Source: Rathayibacter sp. VKM Ac-2857
GTDB taxonomy: Bacteria > Actinomycetota > Actinomycetes > Actinomycetales > Microbacteriaceae
Length of the DNA stretch: 64,000 bases
Reading direction: 5' to 3'
Assembly (NCBI RefSeq): GCF_013205025.1
Contig: NZ_JABMLE010000001.1
Coordinates: forward strand, 620,001 to 684,000
A program made the position numbers and the translations under genes. Within the stretch, counting starts at the first letter, position 1. Each line of letters starts with the position of its first letter. Below, piece by piece: positions 41,807 to 50,200 of this stretch. The notes below the pieces were generated by a model. That model worked only from the letters and a program-made list of their open reading frames with translations. It had not been told where the DNA came from and searched no databases.

Positions 41807-44800
41807 GTGTCGAGCCAGTTGACCGGAGCGGGAACAGATCAGGGCTCGGAGGACTTCGGAGCCAACGAGTGGCTGGTGGAGGAGCTGTACGAGCAGTACA
41901 GCGCCGACAGGGCCTCGGTGGACGAGTCCTGGTGGCCGATCCTCGAGCGCTACGGCAAGCAGCTCGGCGGTGCCGCGCCCGCCGCACCGGACGCCCCCGC
42001 CGCCCAGGCCCCGGCCCCTGCGAAGGAGTCCGTCGCCGAGCGCGTGTCGACCAGCGCCGGCGGAGCGGTCAACCACCCCGCCACGTCGGCGACCTCGGTG
42101 TCGAAGACCACCTCGAAGCAGCCGAAGGCGCAGCCCATCCCGGCCGACGCGCCCGTGAGCAAGCCGGTCGAGGACGCCGCCCCCGCGGAGGAGGACGTCG
42201 TCTCGCCCCTGCGCGGCATGGCGAAGAGCCTCGCCACGAACATGGACGCGAGCCTGTCGATCCCGACGGCCACCAGCGTCCGCACCATCCCGGCGAAGCT
42301 GATGATCGACAACCGCATCGTCATCAACAACCACCTGCGCCGCACGCGCGGCGGCAAGGTCTCCTTCACCCACCTGATCGGCTGGGCGCTGATCCGCGCC
42401 CTGAAGGACTTCCCGAGCCAGAACGTCTACTACGACGAGCCGGGCGGCAAGCCCTCGGTCGTCGCCCCCGCGCACGTCAACCTCGGCATCGCGATCGACA
42501 TGCCCAAGCCCGACGGCACCCGCGCCCTGCTCGTCCCGAGCATCAAGCGCGCCGACACGCTGAGCTTCACCGCCTACCTCGCCGCCTACGAGGACCTCGT
42601 CAAGCGCGCCCGCGGCAACAAGCTCGCCGCCGGCGACTTCGCCGGGACCACCCTCTCGCTGACCAACCCGGGCGGCATCGGCACCGTGCACTCCGTGCCC
42701 CGCCTGATGAAGGGCCAGGGCTGCATCATCGGCGCCGGCGCCCTCGAGTACCCGGCCGAGTTCCAGGGCTCGTCCGAGAAGACGCTCGTCGAGCTCGGCA
42801 TCGGCAAGACCATCACGCTGACCTCGACCTACGACCACCGCGTCATCCAGGGCGCCGGCTCGGGCGAGTTCCTCAAGATCGTGCACGAGCTGCTGCTCGG
42901 CAAGCGCGGCTTCTACGAGGACATCTTCTCCGCGCTGCGCATCCCCTACGACCCGATCCACTGGTCGACCGACATCGCCGTCGACCTCGCCGAGCGCGTC
43001 TCGAAGACCTCGCGGGTGCAGGAGCTCATCAACTCCTTCCGCGTCCGCGGCCACCTGATGGCCGACGTCGACCCGCTGGAGTACGTCCAGCGCTCGCACC
43101 CGGACCTCGCCATCGAGAACCACGGCCTCACCTTCTGGGACCTCGACCGCGAGTTCGTCACCGACGGCTTCGGCGGCTCCCGCCAGCTGAAGCTCCGCGA
43201 CATCCTCGGCATCCTGCGCGACTCCTACTGCCGCACCGTCGGCGTCGAGTACATGCACATCCAGGACCCGGAGCAGCGCGCCTGGATGCAGCAGAAGCTC
43301 GAGCGCGGCTACGAGAAGCCGGGCCACGACGAGCAGCTGCGCATCCTCGGCCGCCTCAACGAGGCCGAGGCCTTCGAGACCTTCCTGCAGACCAAGTACG
43401 TCGGCCAGAAGCGCTTCTCGCTCGAGGGCGGCGAGTCGCTGATCGCGCTGCTGGACGCCGTCCTGCAGGGTGCGGCGGACGCGGACCTCGACGAGGTCGC
43501 CATCGGCATGGCCCACCGCGGCCGCCTGAACGTGCTGACCAACATCGCCGGCAAGACCTACGGCCAGATCTTCCGCGAGTTCGAGGGCACCCAGGACCCC
43601 AAGACGGTCCAGGGCTCCGGCGACGTGAAGTACCACCTCGGCACCGAGGGCACCTTCCGCGGCGCCGGCGGCGAGGAGATCCCCGTCTACCTCGCGGCGA
43701 ACCCCTCGCACCTCGAGGCCGTCAACGGCGTGCTCGAGGGCATCGTCCGCGCCAAGCAGGACCGCAAGCCCATCGGCACCTTCACCACCCTGCCGATCCT
43801 CGTCCACGGCGACGCCGCGATGGCCGGTCAGGGCGTGGTCGTCGAGGGGCTGCAGATGTCGCAGCTGCGGGCGTACCGCACCGGCGGCACGATCCACATC
43901 AACATCAACAACCAGGTCGGCTTCACGACCCCGCCGCACGAGGCGCGCACCTCGATCTACTCGACCGACATGGCGAAGACGATCCAGGCGCCGATCTTCC
44001 ACGTGAACGGCGACGACCCCGAGGCCGTCGTGCACGTCGGCCAGCTCGCCTTCGAGTACCGCCAGCGCTTCAACCGCGACGTGGTCATCGATCTGATCTG
44101 CTACCGCCGCCGCGGTCACAACGAGGGCGACGACCCCTCGATGACCCAGCCGCTGATGTACAGCCTGATCGAGGCCAAGCGCTCGGTGCGCAAGCTCTAC
44201 ACCGAGGCGCTCGTCGGTCGCGGCGACATCACCGAGGAGGAGTACGACCGCGCGCACCAGGACTTCCAGGACCGCCTGGAGCGCGCCTTCGCCGAGACGC
44301 ACGCCGCGCAGACCGGCGCGATCCCGGTGATCAGCGCCGACGGCGACTCGGTGGCCGACCTCGAGCTGCCCGACGCGCAGCAGGGCGAGGACTACCCCGG
44401 CGAGCCCGAGGTGACCGGAGTGAAGGCCGAGGTGGTCACCCGGATCGGCGACGCGTTCAACTCGCCGCCCGAGGGCTTCACCGTGCACCCGAAGCTCCAG
44501 CAGCTCCTCACCAAGCGCCAGGAGATGAGCCGCTCCGGCTCGATCGACTGGGCGTTCGGCGAGTTGCTCGCCCTGGGCTCGCTGCTGCTCGAGGACACCC
44601 CGGTGCGCCTGGTCGGCCAGGACACCCGCCGCGGCACGTTCGTCCAGCGCCACGCGGTGCTGCACGACCGCGACAACGGCCAGGAGTGGCTGCCGCTGAT
44701 GAACCTGTCCGATTCGCAGGCCCGCCTGTGGATCTACGACTCGCTGCTCTCGGAGTACGCGGCGATGGCGTTCGAGTACGGCTACTCGGTCGAGCGGCCC

Positions 44801-45562
44801 GACTCGCTCGTGCTCTGGGAGGCGCAGTTCGGCGACTTCGCGAACGGCGCCCAGATCGTCATCGACGAGTTCATCTCCTCCGCCGAGCAGAAGTGGGGCC
44901 AGCGCTCGTCGCTCGTGCTCCTGCTCCCGCACGGCTACGAGGGCCAGGGCCCGGACCACTCCTCCGCCCGCATCGAGCGCTACCTGCAGATGTGCGCCGA
45001 GCGGAACATGACCGTCGCGCGCCCGTCGACGCCGGCGTCGTACTTCCACCTGCTGCGCCGCCAGGCCTACTCGCGCCCGCGCCGCCCGCTGGTGGTCTTC
45101 ACGCCGAAGGCGATGCTGCGGCTCCGAGGGGCGTCGAGCCCGGTCGAGGACTTCACCTCGGGCCGCTTCGAGCCCGTGATCGACGACGCGCGGATCCAGG
45201 ACGCGTCGGCCGTCACCCGGGTGCTCCTGCACGCCGGCAAGGTGCACTACGACCTCCGGGCCGAGCTGGAGAAGAAGCCGGACGACGGCATCGCGCTGGT
45301 GCGCGTCGAGCAGTACTACCCTGCGCCGATCGAGGAGCTGCGCGCGATCGCCGCGCGCTACCCGAATGCGGAGTTCGTCTGGGTGCAGGACGAGCCCGAG
45401 AACCAGGGCGCCTGGCCGTTCATCGCCCTGAACGTCGCGCCGCAGCTCGACCGTCCGATCCGCGTCGTCTCGCGGCCGGCCGCCGCCTCCCCCGCCGCGG
45501 GCTCGGCGAAGCGCCACGCCTCCGAGCAGGCCGACCTGCTGGGCCGGGCGCTGCAGCGCTGA
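41807..45562 (+). CDS. kgd: Multifunctional 2-oxoglutarate dehydrogenase E2-E1 protein
   Basis: The 1251-residue protein has a short N-terminal E1 segment (ANEWLVEELYEQYSADRASVDESWW), an Ala/Pro linker, and an E2-like acyltransferase core without a lipoyl domain (catalytic TYDHRVIQG). The full thiamine-diphosphate E1 follows (AMAGQGVVVEGLQMSQLRAY, CYRRRGHNEGDDPS). This fusion (Kgd/OdhA) is specific to Actinobacteria and converts 2-oxoglutarate to succinyl-CoA with a shared lipoyl subunit, or to succinic semialdehyde. The GTG start gives the N-terminus VSSQLTG; a threonine suitable for OdhI-type control is not identified. Confidence 0.96.
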   Translation: MSSQLTGAGTDQGSEDFGANEWLVEELYEQYSADRASVDESWWPILERYGKQLGGAAPAAPDAPAAQAPAPAKESVAERVSTSAGGAVNHPATSATSVSKTTSKQPKAQPIPADAPVSKPVEDAAPAEEDVVSPLRGMAKSLATNMDASLSIPTATSVRTIPAKLMIDNRIVINNHLRRTRGGKVSFTHLIGWALIRALKDFPSQNVYYDEPGGKPSVVAPAHVNLGIAIDMPKPDGTRALLVPSIKRADTLSFTAYLAAYEDLVKRARGNKLAAGDFAGTTLSLTNPGGIGTVHSVPRLMKGQGCIIGAGALEYPAEFQGSSEKTLVELGIGKTITLTSTYDHRVIQGAGSGEFLKIVHELLLGKRGFYEDIFSALRIPYDPIHWSTDIAVDLAERVSKTSRVQELINSFRVRGHLMADVDPLEYVQRSHPDLAIENHGLTFWDLDREFVTDGFGGSRQLKLRDILGILRDSYCRTVGVEYMHIQDPEQRAWMQQKLERGYEKPGHDEQLRILGRLNEAEAFETFLQTKYVGQKRFSLEGGESLIALLDAVLQGAADADLDEVAIGMAHRGRLNVLTNIAGKTYGQIFREFEGTQDPKTVQGSGDVKYHLGTEGTFRGAGGEEIPVYLAANPSHLEAVNGVLEGIVRAKQDRKPIGTFTTLPILVHGDAAMAGQGVVVEGLQMSQLRAYRTGGTIHININNQVGFTTPPHEARTSIYSTDMAKTIQAPIFHVNGDDPEAVVHVGQLAFEYRQRFNRDVVIDLICYRRRGHNEGDDPSMTQPLMYSLIEAKRSVRKLYTEALVGRGDITEEEYDRAHQDFQDRLERAFAETHAAQTGAIPVISADGDSVADLELPDAQQGEDYPGEPEVTGVKAEVVTRIGDAFNSPPEGFTVHPKLQQLLTKRQEMSRSGSIDWAFGELLALGSLLLEDTPVRLVGQDTRRGTFVQRHAVLHDRDNGQEWLPLMNLSDSQARLWIYDSLLSEYAAMAFEYGYSVERPDSLVLWEAQFGDFANGAQIVIDEFISSAEQKWGQRSSLVLLLPHGYEGQGPDHSSARIERYLQMCAERNMTVARPSTPASYFHLLRRQAYSRPRRPLVVFTPKAMLRLRGASSPVEDFTSGRFEPVIDDARIQDASAVTRVLLHAGKVHYDLRAELEKKPDDGIALVRVEQYYPAPIEELRAIAARYPNAEFVWVQDEPENQGAWPFIALNVAPQLDRPIRVVSRPAAASPAAGSAKRHASEQADLLGRALQR

Positions 45563-45602
45563 CGACGCCCGGAGCCGCCCCCTCGGCGGCGGCTCCGGCT
45601 CG

Positions 45603-45775
45603 CAGCATCGACGTCGGCTCGCTGGAATCCTCGGATCCGGCGAGCCGGACGTCGTTCCGCACGCCGAACTCCGTCGACCGCTTGCCCGGGACACCTCCGG
45701 CACGCAGAAACGCCTCCGGCTCGCCGGAACGGGCGGCTCCTGTGAGCCGAGCGCGTTCCGGCGAGCCGGAGGTCG
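45603..45775. terminator. Two hairpins of repeat family B between convergent kgd and rsrA
   Basis: Hairpin one has arms at 45610-45630 and 45633-45653. Hairpin two has perfect 18-bp arms at 45713-45730 and 45755-45772 around a 24-nt loop that itself contains GGCTC/GAGCC. The segment 45693-45724 matches 2391-2422. The position between two gene ends suggests bidirectional termination. Confidence 0.7.
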
Positions 45776-45796
45776 TCGAGCGGGTGCGTCGAAGGG

Positions 45797-46060
45797 CTAG
45801 ATGCGCGCCGGAGTGGCGGCGTGGCTCGCCTGGGCGTCGCGCAGCATGCCGAGCACCTGGGCGCGGAGGTCCTCCGGCGCCGTCTCCTTGCAGGCGCGCT
45901 GCACCGCGACGGTCAGCACGACGCCGACCTTCGCCTCACCGGAGCAGTCGGGGCAGTTCGCCATGTGCTCGCGGATGTCGGCGGCGTCCTCCTTGCAGAG
46001 CTCGTTGTGGAGGTACTCCTCGAGCTCGGCCTTCGCCTTCGTGCAGCCGCAGTCGGTCAT
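45797..46060 (-). CDS. rsrA: Mycothiol-system anti-sigma factor RsrA
   Basis: The 87-residue zinc anti-sigma factor has the redox motif HMANCPDC (HxxxCxxC) and an N-terminal Cys pair (DCGCTKAK). Disulfide formation releases zinc and frees SigR during thiol stress. The ATG overlaps the sigR stop by ATGA, the usual coupling for sigma/anti-sigma pairs. Confidence 0.93.
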   Translation of the reverse strand: MTDCGCTKAKAELEEYLHNELCKEDAADIREHMANCPDCSGEAKVGVVLTVAVQRACKETAPEDLRAQVLGMLRDAQASHAATPARI

Positions 46061-46836
46061 TTCGTGCTCCCGGTGGTGAAAGCGGCGCGGATCCCGCGCT
46101 CGCGTGCGTAGTCGGTGAGTCGTTCGCGCAGCATGCGCCGGCCGCGGTGCAGCCGGCTCATCACGGTCCCGACGGGGGTCTTCATGATGTCGGCGATCTC
46201 CTGGTACGAGAAGCCTTCGACGTCGGCGAAGTAGACGGCGAGCCGGAAGTCCTCCGGGATCGCCTGCAGGGCCTCCTTGACGGCGGTGTCGGGGAGGTGG
46301 TCGATCGCCTCGGCCTCGGCCGAGCGGCTCGAGGTGGCGGTGGTCGACTCGGCGCCGCCCAGCTGCCAGTCCTCGAGCTCGTCGATCGCGCTCTGGTACG
46401 GCTCGCGCTGCTTCTTGCGGTACGAGTTGATGAACGTGTTGGTGAGGATGCGGTAGAGCCACGCCTTGAGGTTCGTGCCCTGCTCGAACTGCTTGAACGC
46501 GCCGAACGCCTTCGCGAACGTCTCCTGGACGAGGTCCTGGGCGTCGGAGGGGTTCTTGGTCATCCGCAGACCGGCCGCGTACAGCTGGTCGATGAAGGGC
46601 AGCGCCTGCTGCTCGAACAGCGCGCGGAGATCCACCGGGGCGTCAGGGGCGACGTCGTCGAGGGCCTCCTCGACGGTCTCCTCGATCGTCTCGGCCTCCT
46701 CCGTCGCGGGCGCCTCATCGGCGGTGCTGGGGCGTGTGCTGTCGTCGCGAGTCATCACACGCGATTCTAAGCCGCGGCGCCGGGAGGCCGCCTGTCGTGC
46801 CGGCCGGGGTCGCACGAGGTCGATCGTCGCAGTCAT
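46057..46836 (-). CDS. sigR: RNA polymerase sigma factor SigR (ECF, thiol-stress)
   Basis: The 259-residue ECF sigma factor has region 2 ([31 protein letters not shown]) and region 4 ([43 protein letters not shown]). It directs transcription of thioredoxin and mycothiol genes when RsrA is oxidised. The ATG at 46836 has a GGGAGG ribosome-binding site; a shorter form from ATG 46755 lacks one. The 27-residue difference recalls the two SigR isoforms of Streptomyces. It has its own SigR-type promoter. Confidence 0.94.
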   Translation of the reverse strand: MTATIDLVRPRPARQAASRRRGLESRVMTRDDSTRPSTADEAPATEEAETIEETVEEALDDVAPDAPVDLRALFEQQALPFIDQLYAAGLRMTKNPSDAQDLVQETFAKAFGAFKQFEQGTNLKAWLYRILTNTFINSYRKKQREPYQSAIDELEDWQLGGAESTTATSSRSAEAEAIDHLPDTAVKEALQAIPEDFRLAVYFADVEGFSYQEIADIMKTPVGTVMSRLHRGRRMLRERLTDYARERGIRAAFTTGSTK

Positions 46837-46879
46837 GCCTCGCCTCCCGCCTGATCCTGCCGTCGGTCCGTTCGCCGAC

Positions 46880-46885
46880 TACTCT
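46880..46885 (+). promoter_or_regulatory. -10 box of aroA (leaderless)
   Basis: TACTCT ends 8 nt before the aroA ATG, with CTGCCG 17 nt upstream as a possible -35. It overlaps the region where sigR transcription begins in the other direction. Confidence 0.5.
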
Positions 46886-46888
46886 GAC

Positions 46889-46914
46889 AACCGATGGTCT
46901 TCTCGCGTTATTCC
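46889..46914 (-). promoter_or_regulatory. SigR-dependent autoregulatory promoter of sigR-rsrA
   Basis: On the minus strand GGAAT (46914-46910), exactly 18 nt, then GTT (46891-46889) match the SigR/SigH consensus GGAAT-N18/19-GTT. The expected start is near 46881, about 45 nt before the sigR ATG. The first codons of aroA lie inside this promoter. Confidence 0.8.
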
Positions 46915-48249
46915 GCTCCCGAGTTCGATCCGTACGGCGACGCCCGCGCGCTCCCCGGCGAAAAGGACTGGTCGGCGCCCGCTGCCGCCGGCGCCCTCGA
47001 CGCCGTGGTCGAGCTGCCCGGCTCCAAGTCGCTGACGAACCGCGAGCTCGTCCTCGCCGCTCTGGCCGACGCTCCGTCCGTGCTGCGCGCGCCGCTGCAC
47101 TCGCGTGACAGCGCGCTGATGATCGAGGGCCTGCGCTCGCTCGGCACGACGATCCGCGAGGAGGGGGCCACCGGCTCCTTCGGCGCCGACCTCGTCGTCG
47201 AGCCGGCCGAGGAGCTCTTCGGCTCCACGACGATCGACTGCGGACTGGCCGGCACGGTGATGCGCTTCCTGCCGCCGCTCGCGGGGCTCGCGCTCGGGCC
47301 GACCACCTTCGACGGCGACGCCTACGCCTACAAGCGGCCGATGGGAGCCACGATCGCCTCCCTCCGCTCGCTCGGCGTCGACGTCGCCGACGACGGGCGC
47401 GGCTCGCTCCCCTTCACCGTGCACGGCTCCGGCTCGATCCGCGGCGGCGACGCCGTGGTCGACGCCACCCGCTCGAGCCAGTTCGTCTCGGCCCTGCTCC
47501 TCGCCGGCGCGCGCTTCGACGAGGGCCTGCGCCTGCGACACGAGGGCGGCGCGCTGCCGAGCCAGCCGCACATCGACATGACGATCGCGGCACTCGAGGC
47601 CCGCGGCGTGAGCGTGGACGCGTCGACCCCCGGCGCCTGGACGATCGCGCCGCAGACGATCGCCGGCGCCGACGTCCTGATCGAGCCCGACCTCTCCAAC
47701 GCCGCGCCGTTCCTCGCCGCGGCGCTCGTCACCGGCGGCACCGTCCGGTTCCGGCACTGGCCGGCCGAGACGACCCAGGTCGGCGCGCACCTCGAGCGCA
47801 TCCTGCCGCTGTTCGGCGCGACCGTCGAGCGCGACGGCGACGACCTCGTCGTCCGTGGCGGCGACGAGATCCTCGGCGTCGACCTCGACCTCTCGGAGGG
47901 CGGCGAGCTCGCCCCCGCCCTCGCGGCCCTCGCCGCGCTCGCGAGCGGCCCGAGCACACTGACCGGCATCGGCCACATCCGCCACCACGAGACCGACCGC
48001 CTCGCCGCCCTCGCCACCGAGATCAACGGCCTCGGCGGCGCCGTCACCGAGCTCGAGGACGGCCTGCGCATCGAGCCGGCACCGCTGCACGCGGGGCGCT
48101 GGCGCACCTACTCCGATCACCGCATGGCGCACGCCGGCGCGCTGATCGGCCTCGTCGTTCCCGGCGTCGCGATCGAGGACATCGCGACGACCTCGAAGAC
48201 CCTTCCGCAGTTCCCCGAGCTCTGGACCGCACTCGCGGGCGCGGTCTGA
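46894..48249 (+). CDS. aroA: 3-phosphoshikimate 1-carboxyvinyltransferase (EPSP synthase)
   Basis: The 451-residue enzyme has the N-terminal PGSKSLTNRELVLAALA motif, the phosphate-binding LAGTVMRFLPPLA segment and the late HHETDRLAAL and YSDHRMAHAGAL motifs. It adds phosphoenolpyruvate to shikimate-3-phosphate in chorismate synthesis. The start codon lies within the divergent SigR promoter, and the message is probably leaderless. rsgA follows after 3 nt, so aroA-rsgA-bcp form an operon. Confidence 0.96.
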   Translation: MVFSRYSAPEFDPYGDARALPGEKDWSAPAAAGALDAVVELPGSKSLTNRELVLAALADAPSVLRAPLHSRDSALMIEGLRSLGTTIREEGATGSFGADLVVEPAEELFGSTTIDCGLAGTVMRFLPPLAGLALGPTTFDGDAYAYKRPMGATIASLRSLGVDVADDGRGSLPFTVHGSGSIRGGDAVVDATRSSQFVSALLLAGARFDEGLRLRHEGGALPSQPHIDMTIAALEARGVSVDASTPGAWTIAPQTIAGADVLIEPDLSNAAPFLAAALVTGGTVRFRHWPAETTQVGAHLERILPLFGATVERDGDDLVVRGGDEILGVDLDLSEGGELAPALAALAALASGPSTLTGIGHIRHHETDRLAALATEINGLGGAVTELEDGLRIEPAPLHAGRWRTYSDHRMAHAGALIGLVVPGVAIEDIATTSKTLPQFPELWTALAGAV

Positions 48250-48252
48250 CCC

Positions 48253-49329
48253 GTGTCGTGGTGGACGGACAGCGGCCTCGACGCCGACGGTGTGCTCGAC
48301 GACTTCGACGGCTACGACGAGTCGGACGCGCGCGTGCGGCCGAACCCCAAGGGGACCAAGCCGCGCACGAAGAACCGGCCGGCCTACGAGGACGCCGAGA
48401 TCGCGGTGGTGCTCGGCGTCGACCGCGGCCGCTACACGGTGATGATCGGCGACGGCACGCCCGAGGAGCACGAGTTCACGGCGGCGCGCGCCCGGGAGCT
48501 GCGCAAGCAGGCGATCGTCCCCGGTGACCGCGTCGACGTCGTCGGCGACTCCAGCGGCGACGAGGGCACGCTCGCCCGCATCGTGCGGATCCGCGAGCGC
48601 TCGACCCTGCTGCGCCGCAGTGCCGACGACACCGACGCGATCGAGCGCGTGATCGTCGCCAACGCCGACCAGATGGTCTGCGTGGTGGCCGCCGCCGACC
48701 CGGAGCCGCGCACCCGCCTCGTCGACCGCTATCTGGTCGCCGCCTTCGACGCCGGCATCACCCCGATGCTCTGCATCACCAAGACCGACCTCGCCGACCC
48801 CGCGCCGTTCCTGCGCAACTTCGAGGGCCTCGATCTGCGGGTGTTCCTCTCCAGCCAGGACGAGCCGCCCGTCGACGAGATCGCCGAGGCGCTGCTCGGC
48901 CACGAGACCGTCGTCGTCGGCCACTCCGGAGTCGGCAAGTCGACTCTCGTGAACAAGCTCGTCCCCGACGCGCACCGGGCGATCGGCCGGGTCAACACGG
49001 TGACCGGGCGCGGCCGGCACACCTCGTCCTCCACGGTCTCGCTGCGCGTCGAGCGCGGCGACCGGCACGGCTGGGTGATCGACACCCCGGGCGTGCGCTC
49101 CTTCGGCCTCGGGCACGTGAACACCGACAACATCCTCGGCGCCTTCACCACGCTCGCCGTGCTCGCCGAGAACTGTCCGCGCGGCTGCACGCACCTCCCC
49201 GACTCCCCCGACTGCGCGATCATCGAGGCGGTCGAGGGCGGGCTGCTCGGCGCGAGCGGGCCGGAGCGCCTCGACTCGCTGCAGCGCCTCCTGACCACCT
49301 TCGCCACCACCGACGGAAGCAGACGATGA
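48253..49329 (+). CDS. rsgA: Ribosome small-subunit-dependent GTPase A
   Basis: The 358-residue circularly permuted GTPase has an OB-fold, then G4 TKTDL before G1 GHSGVGKSTLVN and G3 DTPGVRSFGL. A C-terminal zinc knuckle has ENCPRGCTHLPDSPDC. It checks late 30S subunit maturation. The GTG start lies 3 nt after the aroA stop, and the stop overlaps the peroxiredoxin start (ATGA). Confidence 0.95.
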   Translation: MSWWTDSGLDADGVLDDFDGYDESDARVRPNPKGTKPRTKNRPAYEDAEIAVVLGVDRGRYTVMIGDGTPEEHEFTAARARELRKQAIVPGDRVDVVGDSSGDEGTLARIVRIRERSTLLRRSADDTDAIERVIVANADQMVCVVAAADPEPRTRLVDRYLVAAFDAGITPMLCITKTDLADPAPFLRNFEGLDLRVFLSSQDEPPVDEIAEALLGHETVVVGHSGVGKSTLVNKLVPDAHRAIGRVNTVTGRGRHTSSSTVSLRVERGDRHGWVIDTPGVRSFGLGHVNTDNILGAFTTLAVLAENCPRGCTHLPDSPDCAIIEAVEGGLLGASGPERLDSLQRLLTTFATTDGSRR

Positions 49330-49826
49330 CCGACACCGCCCTCCCCCCGATCCCCGTCGACGAGCGCCTCGCCGCGGGCGACGCCGCCCCCGACTTCACG
49401 CTGCCCGACCAGGACGGCCGCCCGGCCGCCCTCGAGGGCCTGCGCGGCCGCCGCGTCATCCTCTTCTTCTACCCGCAGGCCGACACCCCCGGCTGCACCA
49501 CCGAGGCGTGCGACTTCCGCGACAGCACCGCGGCCCTGCAGGCCGCCGGCTACGAGGTGCTCGGCGTCTCGCGCGACACCCCGGAGGCGCTGCGCCGCTG
49601 GGCGGACGAGCACGGCCTCGCCTACCCGCTGCTGAGCGACCCCGACATGGCCGTGCACCGCGCCTACGGCGTCTGGGGTGAGAAGAACAGCTACGGCAAG
49701 ACGGTCGTCGGCGTCCTCCGCTCGACCTTCGTCGTCGGCCCCGAGGGCGCCCTCGAGGTCGCGCAGTACAACGTGCGCGCGACCGGCCACGTGCAGGCCC
49801 TCCGCAAGAAGCTCAAGCTGGCCTGA
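49326..49826 (+). CDS. bcp: Thioredoxin-dependent thiol peroxidase (Bcp/PrxQ type)
   Basis: The 166-residue peroxiredoxin has the PrxQ motif PGCTTEACDFRD: peroxidatic Cys57 and resolving Cys62 spaced C-x4-C. It reduces hydroperoxides with thioredoxin. It is coupled to rsgA by a 4-nt overlap. Its operon is divergent from sigR-rsrA, although no SigR site drives it. Confidence 0.94.
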   Translation: MTDTALPPIPVDERLAAGDAAPDFTLPDQDGRPAALEGLRGRRVILFFYPQADTPGCTTEACDFRDSTAALQAAGYEVLGVSRDTPEALRRWADEHGLAYPLLSDPDMAVHRAYGVWGEKNSYGKTVVGVLRSTFVVGPEGALEVAQYNVRATGHVQALRKKLKLA

Positions 49827-50200
49827 CCCGCCGGGTCTCGATACGCCGCCTCCGGCGGCCACTCGACCAGCATGCAGGGAGGCCTCCTGCCGTTCCGGCG
49901 GCCCATGCAAGGCGTCCGCCCGCCGTTCCGGCGGTCCGGCGATCCGTCAGCCCATGCTGATCGAGTAGCCCGCGCAGCGGGCGTATCGAGATCCACGTGT
50001 GCAGACGGCCGGGTCTCGATACGCCGCCTCCGCCGGCAACTCGACCAGCATGAGGGGCCGCCTCCGGCGGCAACTCGACCAGCATGAGGGGCCGCCTCCG
50101 GCGCCTGCCCGGCCGGCACGATGCGGCCACCGCCCGCCGTTGCGGCGCACCATGCTGATCGAGCAGCCCGCGCAGCGGGCGTATCGAGATCCGCCGAGGG
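49827..50200. repeat. BIME-like palindromic repeat cluster 5 (Y+, Z-, Y+, Z-)
   Basis: Copies lie at 49833-49874 (+, Y, stem GCCGCC/GGCGGC), 49953-49996 (-, Z, GCCCGC/GCGGGC), 50011-50052 (+, Y, stem imperfect) and 50151-50195 (-, Z, GCCCGC/GCGGGC). A 34-bp half-unit duplication begins at the CATG at 50049 and repeats at 50083. It occupies the gap between the convergent peroxiredoxin and aldo/keto reductase genes. No gene is seen in it. Confidence 0.9.

Noticed and set aside
41869-46770. A 1633-codon open frame overlapping kgd
   Set aside because: It is a low-complexity Arg/Pro/Ala-rich translation of kgd and sigR in other frames, with no domain similarity.
16714-50200. Insertion sequence or MITE ends
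   Set aside because: The palindromic repeats show no flanking target duplications that I can see and no transposase in the window. REP/BIME-like is the more economical description.
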